Assembly: GCA_023266955.1 (NCBI GenBank)
Contig: JAHFOH010000019.1
Span: forward strand, 1 to 14,590
Origin: Nitrososphaerota archaeon
GTDB lineage: Archaea; Thermoproteota; Nitrososphaeria; Nitrososphaerales; JAHFOH01
Direction of reading: 5' to 3'
Length of the DNA stretch: 14,590 nt
A model generated the notes under the pieces. The model was not told the origin of the DNA. It did no database searches and was given only the letters and a program-made list of their open reading frames with translations. The position numbers and the translations under genes were made by a program. Numbering within the stretch: position 1 is the stretch's first letter; the number at the start of each line of letters is the position of its first letter. Positions 1 through 5,909 of the stretch are shown here, in pieces.

Positions 1-4
1 GCTG

Positions 5-37
5 AAAAAATTTTAAAAAATCAAAATAATTTTTTTC
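5..37 (-). terminator. Poly-T transcription terminator, minus strand
   Basis: Read on the minus strand, this stretch is a series of T runs (seven Ts broken by a few As, then TTTT, TTTTTT, TTTT, TTTTTT). It lies about 90 nt beyond the stop codon of the minus-strand membrane protein gene ending at 130. Archaeal RNA polymerase typically terminates at such T tracts without a strong hairpin, and no clear hairpin was seen before it. The rest of 1-129 shows no gene. The assignment is inferred from composition and position only. Confidence 0.5.
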
Positions 38-129
38 CGCATTACCTGAATAGGTCAGTCTAATCCACAGTAGGCTTGACGGTGTGTTGGTGGTTTTGCT
101 TCGATATTTACTTGATGTAGGTCTGGAAT

Positions 130-690
130 CTATCGAACTAGGTATCTTCCTGCCCGTCGCCAAACGATAACGCCCAGATAGCCCCCAACCAGTCCAGTCA
201 GAATACCGCCCACTAAGATTAACACTTCAGCAGTCGGATTTCGCGGAAGCAACCCCAGAGCAATGGTAGTTGCGTATGCGGTTAGACCTATTATCGCGGT
301 ACTCAGCGTAATCGCAAGTGTAAATCGCTGAGTGTTGATTTCTGTACGAGTTTTTCTAGCCTTGAACATCCAAATCAAGCCATCGATGAGCAAGCCGTAT
401 CCAGTTGCGAATAGGATCGTGAATACTGCAAGCTGTGGACTCCAGATCGCTGTGAGCAAACCACCTACCGTAGCAACAAGAGTTCCTCCGAGGGGAATGG
501 CGAGTAGCGCTCCCAAGCCAAGTAGTAGCGCTTGGATTACCACCACGGAGTCCTTGAAGGGAGTCGGTGCGAAGACTTTTGATGTAAAAACGATTGCCCC
601 AAAAATAGCGGCCAACGCGTACCTGCGCGTAGGAGGCGGCCTCAAGGCCTGTCTGTCTGCAGACTGATTGTTGACCACGGGAACTGACAC
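130..690 (-). CDS. Multi-pass membrane protein, possible ECF-transporter S component
   Basis: This 186-aa protein has a short polar N-terminus (about 1-22) and then five to six hydrophobic segments near residues 24-42, 47-66, 68-84, 87-108, 123-147 and 154-176, separated by one basic loop (KARKTR, 110-115). Small size, about six helices, and Gly/Ala-rich helix pairs (GLGALLAIPLGG; GGILTGLVGGYLG) resemble substrate-binding S components of energy-coupling-factor vitamin or metal importers. That match is by overall pattern, not a diagnostic motif, so a generic small membrane protein is the alternative. No EcfA ATPase or EcfT gene lies nearby, so it would have to share them. The start used is GTG at 690, with no clear ribosome binding site. 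It lies downstream of, and on the same strand as, the HTH_10 regulator, with a 34-nt gap, so the two may be co-transcribed. Confidence 0.45.
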   Translation of the reverse strand: MSVPVVNNQSADRQALRPPPTRRYALAAIFGAIVFTSKVFAPTPFKDSVVVIQALLLGLGALLAIPLGGTLVATVGGLLTAIWSPQLAVFTILFATGYGLLIDGLIWMFKARKTRTEINTQRFTLAITLSTAIIGLTAYATTIALGLLPRNPTAEVLILVGGILTGLVGGYLGVIVWRRAGRYLVR

Positions 691-724
691 CTAGGGATTA
701 GTTGTAGTTTGAGGGGTACATAGG

Positions 725-1405
725 CTATTTGCTCGGGGCGTGACCTATCTTTTCTTCCAGATGAGCCGATACCCGTCTACCAAAATACTCTTCAAGGACC
801 TTCCTCTGTCCTCTCCTCAGAATCTCCGTTAGAGTTGATGGCTTAACACCTGCTTGGTCTGCAAGTTCCTCAAGATCTGTCTTCTTGGGAAAATCGAAAT
901 AACCTCTGTCGAACGCCATATACAGAATTTGCTCCTGCCTACTGGTTAACAATCTCCTGTTTTCCAAGTTCGTTCTTCGCTTTACTTCAACAGGGATTCC
1001 TTTTCTCTCCAACGAGGTCAGCAATTCCCTAAAAGAATCGTGGTTACCGAGAACCGTCCACTCCGCTAATCCTTTAGAGTTGGTGGTGACGGATGAGAGG
1101 AAGCAGTTCGAGTTAGCTATCTTCCTACAAACAGTACACCTCCGAGTCTTGATGGATCCATAAATTATCCCCGTCTTCGATTTTATTGTCTCAACATCAA
1201 AAACATCTGTGTCCTGATCGATTTCCGCCAGAAGCTGATCAGCGAACTCAGGCTTAACGAAAATCTCGAAAAGATGCTGGACTGAATCCTTTTGCGAGAG
1301 CCCCTTGGAATCTAGGATCTTCACAGTTGCTGGATACTTACTCATGACAGCCTTGAGCCACGCATGAGGCGCCTGGCCTTCTAGAACAGCTTCTAGCATC
1401 TGCAC
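725..1405 (-). CDS. HTH_10 (Bat/DmsR-like) transcriptional regulator with Cys sensor motif
   Basis: This 226-aa DNA-binding regulator has a C-terminal helix-turn-helix of the bacterio-opsin-activator type at about residues 152-206 (LTSRQEQILYMAFDRGYF, then DLEELADQAGVKPSTLTEIL). The family is nearly confined to archaea and often controls anaerobic respiration or phototrophy genes. The N-terminal part (1-150) is a putative sensor domain carrying C90-x2-C93-x7-C101, which could bind a metal or Fe-S cluster or form a redox-active thiol pair. That role is inference. It lies beside a hemerythrin-like gene and about 1.1 kb upstream of the molybdoenzyme operon, so it is a candidate controller of both. 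The start may be GTG at 1405 or ATG at 1399. A TATA-like TTTATG (1430-1425) lies 26-31 nt upstream of the ATG, which favours leaderless translation from 1399. Confidence 0.8.
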   Translation of the reverse strand: MQMLEAVLEGQAPHAWLKAVMSKYPATVKILDSKGLSQKDSVQHLFEIFVKPEFADQLLAEIDQDTDVFDVETIKSKTGIIYGSIKTRRCTVCRKIANSNCFLSSVTTNSKGLAEWTVLGNHDSFRELLTSLERKGIPVEVKRRTNLENRRLLTSRQEQILYMAFDRGYFDFPKKTDLEELADQAGVKPSTLTEILRRGQRKVLEEYFGRRVSAHLEEKIGHAPSK

Positions 1406-1424
1406 GATAGGATATATCTGGCTT

Positions 1425-1430
1425 CATAAA
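1425..1430 (-). promoter_or_regulatory. Putative TATA box of the HTH_10 regulator gene
   Basis: TTTATG on the minus strand lies 26-31 nt upstream of the ATG at 1399, where an archaeal TATA box sits for a leaderless transcript. Immediately upstream is a 9-bp imperfectly centred palindrome ATAG-T-CTAT (1435-1443) that could be an operator, possibly autoregulatory. Both are short and could occur by chance. Confidence 0.35.
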
Positions 1431-1508
1431 GTAGATAGTCTATTCTCAATTTTGGAAATCAGCCTACTACAATGAACTGTCTTCTACTTAGTGCAGCTTC
1501 CGGATTTT

Positions 1509-1943
1509 CTAAAGCTTCACTTGAGCGATCCAGAAGACGACTTTCTCCTCTTTCTCAATATGCTCATTCATCATCTTCTGAAGTAAATTTACGCTGGTCT
1601 TCAAATGACGAAGGAAAGTAGGTTCGTCTTCATACTTGGCTAGTATATCGACAAGTTGCTTGAACTCTCGGTATATTGCCCTGTGCTCGCCCACCAGGCC
1701 CTCGGTTGGGCTGTCCTTACCTAAGGATGCTTCTAACGACTCATAGAGTCCTTTTTCTTCATTATCAAAGTGTGACTTCAACATAGGCCCCAAAGTCAAA
1801 ATCGACTTTCTGACCTCAGCTACCGAAGTCGCTTTCCCTTTAGGCAGGTTGCTTATCTGTTCAATCAGCTGGTTCAGTTGATGGTTAATGAGTTGGTGCT
1901 CATGTCTAAGGGGTCCCGTACGATCTAGGGCTGCTTCATTCAT
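1509..1943 (-). CDS. Hemerythrin-like HHE cation-binding protein
   Basis: This 144-aa protein has the length and four-helix layout of a single HHE/hemerythrin domain. The di-iron ligand set is present: H16 (in LRHEHQLI), H58-x3-E62 (SHFDNEE), H87 (GEHRAI) and H128-x3-E132 (NEHIEKEE). Family members bind O2, store iron or sense or detoxify O2, NO or peroxide in the cytoplasm. There is no signal peptide or membrane segment. The start is ATG 1943, with no Shine-Dalgarno sequence, so it is probably leaderless. Just upstream (1963-1998) is the composite palindromic element that also precedes the molybdoenzyme operon at 2391-2425, which argues for shared regulation. A role in protecting or signalling for the respiratory system is inferred from that link. 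Confidence 0.85.
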   Translation of the reverse strand: MNEAALDRTGPLRHEHQLINHQLNQLIEQISNLPKGKATSVAEVRKSILTLGPMLKSHFDNEEKGLYESLEASLGKDSPTEGLVGEHRAIYREFKQLVDILAKYEDEPTFLRHLKTSVNLLQKMMNEHIEKEEKVVFWIAQVKL

Positions 1944-1962
1944 TCTGGTTAATGAAAAGAGG

Positions 1963-1998
1963 AGTTAGGTTAATCGTTAGTCCCTAAGATGTTCGGGA
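1963..1998 (-). promoter_or_regulatory. Composite operator/promoter element, copy 1
   Basis: On the plus strand this reads AGTTAGGTTAA (1963-1973), seven variable bases, then TCCCTAAGATGTTCGGGA (1981-1998), an 18-bp palindrome with 7 of 9 base pairs matching. Relative to the minus-strand hemerythrin-like gene the order is palindrome, then TTAACCTAACT at about -31 to -21 from ATG 1943 (likely the TATA/BRE region), with the palindrome ending 38 nt before the ATG. The same arrangement occurs as copy 2 at 2391-2425. It also lies upstream of the divergent gene at 2055. A binding site for an activator or repressor is inferred from the repetition and symmetry. Confidence 0.65.
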
Positions 1999-2001
1999 TT
2001 G

Positions 2002-2011
2002 ACGTTAACGT
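2002..2011. promoter_or_regulatory. Perfect 10-bp palindrome ACGTTAACGT
   Basis: ACGTTAACGT is self-complementary and lies 4 bp from composite element copy 1, between the divergent hemerythrin-like gene and the 101-aa gene. The core GTTAAC also occurs within copy 2 (2414-2419). It may form part of the promoter or operator of the gene starting at 2055. A 10-bp palindrome can arise by chance, so confidence is low. Confidence 0.3.
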
Positions 2012-2054
2012 TAAAGGCGTTCCTGGGAAGGAAGGCACTCGCCAGTAAAGCTTC

Positions 2055-2360
2055 ATGCATGCGACCTTCGATGGCGTCCACCTGGATGACAGATTTGTAA
2101 AGGTCATCAGAATTACAAGGGAGGAGGTTGTCATCGAGGGAGAATTCGTTTCAGCGGAAGACGCTGTCAACCAAATGGAGATAGAGTATGCTAAACGCGT
2201 CCTTTCAGCTCATAGTGCTGGTGATGTTGTTGAATTCGAATGTGAAGATGCACAAGGAAGAGAACTCAGCGGCATCGCCACCATGCTTGAAGTCCAGCTG
2301 TCTCCGTCGGGAATAGATCAAGTTCGTTTTATGATAAAAATGTCACCTGGCATCAAATGA
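2055..2360 (+). CDS. Unrecognised 101-aa protein between two operator elements
   Basis: I do not recognise this family. The 101-aa product is soluble and acidic, with no signal peptide, membrane helix or cysteine cluster; its one cysteine is in FECEDAQG. Alternating hydrophobic/charged strands (RFVKVIRITREEVVIEGEF; DVVEFECEDAQGRELSG; DQVRFMIKM) around one helical stretch (about 38-55) suggest a small beta-rich fold. A PilZ-like barrel is conceivable, but the RxxxR motif is absent. The chosen start is ATG 2055, without a strong ribosome binding site. It is divergent from the hemerythrin-like gene, with composite element copy 1 in its upstream region and copy 2 just after its stop. That placement suggests it belongs to the same regulon, as inference. 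The opposite-strand ORF here looks like a shadow. Confidence 0.6.
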   Translation: MHATFDGVHLDDRFVKVIRITREEVVIEGEFVSAEDAVNQMEIEYAKRVLSAHSAGDVVEFECEDAQGRELSGIATMLEVQLSPSGIDQVRFMIKMSPGIK

Positions 2361-2390
2361 AGCAGTCAATATCTTAGCAACCTCTGTATA

Positions 2391-2425
2391 TCCCTAAAAC
2401 GTTAGGGATAATCGTTAACCTAACT
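2391..2425 (+). promoter_or_regulatory. Composite operator/promoter element, copy 2, upstream of the Mo-enzyme operon
   Basis: TCCCTAAAACGTTAGGGA (2391-2408) is an 18-bp palindrome with 7 of 9 pairs matching. It is followed by TTAACCTAACT (2415-2425). In reverse complement it repeats copy 1: AGTTAGGTTAA is identical, then 7 bp, then TCCCTAA-N4-TT-N-GGGA. The palindrome ends 40 nt before ATG 2448, versus 38 nt before the hemerythrin-like ATG, so the promoter geometry is preserved. This suggests a transcription start near 2445-2450 with the factor bound just upstream of the TATA/BRE region. Confidence 0.7.
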
Positions 2426-2447
2426 TCCACCCTTCTAGCAATCAGTT

Positions 2448-2537
2448 ATGTCCGCTACGAGGCGGCGACGACTAGGTCAGACCCTCGCGTTGCTTCGGTC
2501 CTGCATCATAATAGCCGGTCCAGAGGTGGTCGGTTGA
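2448..2537 (+). CDS. Possible 29-aa leader peptide ORF of the Mo-enzyme operon
   Basis: ATG 2448 opens a 29-codon frame (MSATRRRRLGQTLALL..., then a hydrophobic CIIIAG stretch) whose TGA (2535-2537) overlaps the TTG start of the catalytic subunit as TTGA. This is the same 4-nt overlap style used at other junctions in the operon. The ATG occupies the position equivalent to the hemerythrin-like start relative to the duplicated promoter element, so it could be translated from a leaderless mRNA and couple translation to the weak TTG start. There is no homology to lean on. It may instead be untranslated 5' leader, so this is a tentative call. Confidence 0.35.
   Translation: MSATRRRRLGQTLALLRSCIIIAGPEVVG
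2523..2530 (+). promoter_or_regulatory. Ribosome binding site fixing the TTG start of the catalytic subunit
   Basis: GAGGTGGT closely matches the archaeal anti-Shine-Dalgarno complement (GAGGTGAT). Its GAGGTG core ends 5 nt before TTG 2534. No ATG or GTG in that frame gives a better start, and starting here places a clean twin-arginine motif at residues 5-11. Confidence 0.65.
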
Positions 2538-5500
2538 ACAAAGTCTCTAGGAGAAGATTCGTCAAAGTAACGGCTACCGCCGCTGCAGGGGCTGCTCTCG
2601 CCTCTCAGCTTGATTGGGCCAGTTTTGCACTGAATTATTTGCAGCCCGTAAACGTGAAAAACCCACTTGAGTTCTATCCTAATCGAAACTGGGAGGAAAT
2701 TTACAGAAATCAGTACAGATTCGACTCCTCTTTTACTTTCAACTGTGTACCAAACGACACGCACAACTGCAGACTAAGAGCATATGTGAGAAACGGCATC
2801 GTCGCCAGGGTTGAACAGGCCTACAACTACGAAGAAGTAACAGATCTCTACGGGAACAAGGCACCTGCAACATGGAATCCTAGAGGATGCCTGAAGGGAT
2901 ACACCATCATGAGGAGGCTCTACGGTCCACATAGACTCAAGTATCCCATGGTAAGAAAGGCGTGGAAAGAATGGATCGAAGCCGGTTTTCCAGACCCAAC
3001 CAAGCCTGAGAACAGAGAGAAATACTTCACTAGAGGCTTCGGAGACTGGGCTAAGATCACATGGAATGAAGCGTTTGAACTGACAGCAGGAGTTCTCCTT
3101 CACATAATGGACACCTATGGTGGCGAAGAAGGTGCGAAGCGACTAGGAGCTCAGGGATACCACCGACGAATGATTGAAGCGATGGAAGGAAGCGGGGCAC
3201 AAACTATCAAACTCTCCCCCGCCATCGAACTATGTGGACCAGTTAGCAAGCATGGATCGGCAGACCGCTTCGCCAACATGCTCGGATTGTTTGATGGGAA
3301 AAAAGGCACCAGAATCTGGTCGGAATATGATTGGTACGGTGACCTCGACCCTGGGCACGCCATGGCCACCGGCATCCAGACATTTGATCCTGAACTAAAC
3401 GATCAGCGGCATTCCAAACTCATCGTGCACGTCGGTAAGAATATGATTGAGAACAAGATGCCTGATGTACACTGGATCGTGGAGGCAATAGAGAGGGGTG
3501 GAAAGATTGTTGTAGTAACTCCGGACTATAATCCCACCGCATCCAAAGCCGACTACTGGGTTCCCGTAAGGCCGGGAAGTGACGTTGCTCTCTTCTTGGG
3601 CATAGCTAACGTCATCATAAGTGAGAAACTGTACGATGTCGATTTCCTGCGAAGATTCACCGACGCACCTCTCCTTGTCCGCATGGACACCCTCAAGTAT
3701 CTGAGGACCAGTGACATCATACCCGAATACAAACCAAGGGAACTGACAGGCTATTCTGCCAAAGTACAGAAGATACCTAAGGAGCTTCGAGAGAAATGGG
3801 GAGACTTCGTTATATGGAACCAGAAATCCGGTAAGCCGGAGATTGTCACCAGAGATGACGTCGGCGAGGTATTCTCTTCTAGCGGAGTAGATGCTGCCCT
3901 AGAAGGAGAGTTCACCGTTAAGACTGTGGAAGGAACCGAGATCAAAGTCAAACCACAATTTCAGTTGATGAAGGAGCTTTACAGCTACTACACACCTGAA
4001 CTAGTGGAGGAAATCACCACAACTCCCAAGGAACTCATACTTCGCCTCGCTAGAGATCTTGGGACAATCAAACCAGCCTGTATTCACAGCGGGGAAGGTG
4101 TAAACCACTATTACCACAACGACCTAAAGTCGAGAGCCTTTTTCCTAGTGCTTTCACTCACAGGCAACCTTGGAAAACCAGGTGCGAACTGCGGCACTTG
4201 GGCCGGGAACTATAAACTCAATGTCATCGACGGAATAGGAGCATATTTCGCCGAGAATCCTTTCGAACCAACTCTAGATCCAAATGTTGATGGGACGCAG
4301 GTGAAAAGGAAGAAACTCACTGAAGACGAGAATCCAGTCTACTGGGTTTACGGATGGGGACTACCTGGAACCGAGATGAAGTGGATGGAGAAACTTACAG
4401 GTAAAACTCACACACCAACTCCCACAAAGGTCAGATGGCATGCAAACCAGAACTTCCTGAATAACAGCAAATGGTTGTACAACGTAGTTGTTAATAGAGA
4501 TCCGATGCTCGAGTTCATAGCTGTCAACGACTGGGAATACACCTTAACCGCTGAATTCGCTGACATTGTGTTCCCCGTACATAGCTGGCTTGAAATGACG
4601 ATGCCAGAGATTACAGCTTCATGCGGTAATCCATTTGTCGAGGTGTGGAAGGGTGGTATTCCACCTGTTTACGACACAAAGATGGACTCTGAAGTGTTTG
4701 CCGGGGTGGCAAAGGCGATGAGCAATTTGACAGGCGATGAACGGTACCAGAACTACTGGAAATTCATTCTTGAAGGCAGACCGGAAATCTACATTCAGCG
4801 AGTTATCGATGCCTCTACGACTCTGCGAGGCTACAGTGTGGAGGACATGCTGAAGTCTGAAAGAGCCCGATTAATGCTTTTCAGAACTTATCCTCGAATT
4901 CCCGCGTGGGAGCAAGTTAACGAAAGTGTTCCATTCTACACGATGACTGGCAGGGTAGAGAATTACAAGGAGAACGACGAATTCATTCGAGAAGGCGAGA
5001 ACCTCATCGTCCACAGAGAGCCGATAGAATCGACGCCCTATCTTCCCAACGTAATAGTGGCTCCTCCTCATGACGCCATCAGACCTGAAAGAAGAGACAT
5101 CCCACTCACCGCCAACACTCCTGACGAAAAACAGGCAAGAAACATTAGAATGACATGGGAGGAGGCGAAGAGAACGGAGAACCCGTTGTGGAAACAGGGT
5201 TACCGAATAATCCTACTGACCCCTAAATCCAGGCACTACGTGCATTCGTCATGGGCCGTGGCTGATTGGAACATGATTTGGAACAACAGCTTCGGCGACC
5301 CGCATCGAACAGACAAGAGAATGCCTGGTGTCGGAATAGCCGAGATTGAGATGAATCCGGAAGATGCTAAGGCTCTCGGAATCGAGGACGGCGACTACGT
5401 CTATGTTGATGCCGATCCTGCAGATAGGCCATACGAGGGTGCCAATCCGAACGATCCATTCTACAAAGTAGCTAGGTTAATGACACGTGCCAAGTACAGC

Positions 5501-5902
5501 CCTAGGATGAGACCGGGAACAGCAACTATCAAACATGCGCCTTGGGGTGCTACACCTCTATCAGTTCGAGCACACGAAACAAGACCCGATGGACTCGCAT
5601 TCACAGAGTTTGGGTATCAGGCAAGCTATCCCTATGGTTCCCATCAAAGCACCACAAGGATCTACATCAAGCCTACTCAGATGACAGACAGTCTAGCGAG
5701 GAAGGATGTAGTAGGACAGGAAATAGGTGAGGGATACGAATCCCCCGTTCATTCCCCATCAACTTGCCCGAAGGAAACGCTTGTGAAGATCACTAAGGCT
5801 GAGGCCGGAAACTGGAAGCCCGGGAAATCCGGCTACTCACCCACAGACGAGAATGACGCCATGAAGTCATACCTCAAAGGCGAATTCATAGAGGTAGCGT
5901 GA
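2534..5902 (+). CDS. Tat-exported type II molybdopterin oxidoreductase, catalytic alpha subunit (NarG/NxrA-like)
   Basis: This 1122-aa catalytic subunit belongs to the DMSO reductase family. The N-terminus is a twin-arginine signal, S5-R-R-R-F-V-K11 followed by an Ala-rich stretch, so the enzyme is exported folded and works outside the membrane. The FS0 cluster ligands read C71-x3-D75-x3-C79-x39-C119, with Asp replacing the second Cys. EYDWYGDL carries D266, equivalent to the Asp that ligates Mo in nitrate reductase NarG (type II enzymes). MTPxY-like cofactor loops follow (VVTPDYNPTASKADYW), and a C-terminal cofactor-binding domain holds GSHQSTTR and KETLVKITKAE. From remembered family sequences the middle and end (LTGNLGKPGANCGTWAGNYK, RMPGV, KALGIEDGDYVYVDADPADRP) resemble nitrite oxidoreductase NxrA and related archaeal nitrate reductases. 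Selenate, perchlorate or chlorate reductases and dehydrogenases of this class remain possible. It is the first large gene of the operon. Confidence 0.88.
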   Translation: MNKVSRRRFVKVTATAAAGAALASQLDWASFALNYLQPVNVKNPLEFYPNRNWEEIYRNQYRFDSSFTFNCVPNDTHNCRLRAYVRNGIVARVEQAYNYEEVTDLYGNKAPATWNPRGCLKGYTIMRRLYGPHRLKYPMVRKAWKEWIEAGFPDPTKPENREKYFTRGFGDWAKITWNEAFELTAGVLLHIMDTYGGEEGAKRLGAQGYHRRMIEAMEGSGAQTIKLSPAIELCGPVSKHGSADRFANMLGLFDGKKGTRIWSEYDWYGDLDPGHAMATGIQTFDPELNDQRHSKLIVHVGKNMIENKMPDVHWIVEAIERGGKIVVVTPDYNPTASKADYWVPVRPGSDVALFLGIANVIISEKLYDVDFLRRFTDAPLLVRMDTLKYLRTSDIIPEYKPRELTGYSAKVQKIPKELREKWGDFVIWNQKSGKPEIVTRDDVGEVFSSSGVDAALEGEFTVKTVEGTEIKVKPQFQLMKELYSYYTPELVEEITTTPKELILRLARDLGTIKPACIHSGEGVNHYYHNDLKSRAFFLVLSLTGNLGKPGANCGTWAGNYKLNVIDGIGAYFAENPFEPTLDPNVDGTQVKRKKLTEDENPVYWVYGWGLPGTEMKWMEKLTGKTHTPTPTKVRWHANQNFLNNSKWLYNVVVNRDPMLEFIAVNDWEYTLTAEFADIVFPVHSWLEMTMPEITASCGNPFVEVWKGGIPPVYDTKMDSEVFAGVAKAMSNLTGDERYQNYWKFILEGRPEIYIQRVIDASTTLRGYSVEDMLKSERARLMLFRTYPRIPAWEQVNESVPFYTMTGRVENYKENDEFIREGENLIVHREPIESTPYLPNVIVAPPHDAIRPERRDIPLTANTPDEKQARNIRMTWEEAKRTENPLWKQGYRIILLTPKSRHYVHSSWAVADWNMIWNNSFGDPHRTDKRMPGVGIAEIEMNPEDAKALGIEDGDYVYVDADPADRPYEGANPNDPFYKVARLMTRAKYSPRMRPGTATIKHAPWGATPLSVRAHETRPDGLAFTEFGYQASYPYGSHQSTTRIYIKPTQMTDSLARKDVVGQEIGEGYESPVHSPSTCPKETLVKITKAEAGNWKPGKSGYSPTDENDAMKSYLKGEFIEVA

Positions 5903-5909
5903 AGAGATC

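Noticed and set aside
1..129. AT-rich block as a possible replication origin or repeat
   Set aside because: Short, without repeated origin boxes; a poly-T terminator for the adjacent minus-strand gene explains it better.
332..667. 111-aa plus-strand ORF opposite the membrane protein
   Set aside because: Low-information sequence fully inside a gene whose other strand has coherent transmembrane helices.
691..700. CTAGGGATTA resembling half of the duplicated operator, upstream of the ECF-like gene
   Set aside because: Only one half-site, no AGTTAGGTTAA part and no symmetric partner.
2477..3103. Minus-strand ORFs of 95 and 109 aa opposite the start of the catalytic subunit
   Set aside because: They lie opposite a clear Tat signal and Fe-S motif and show no family features; antisense shadows.
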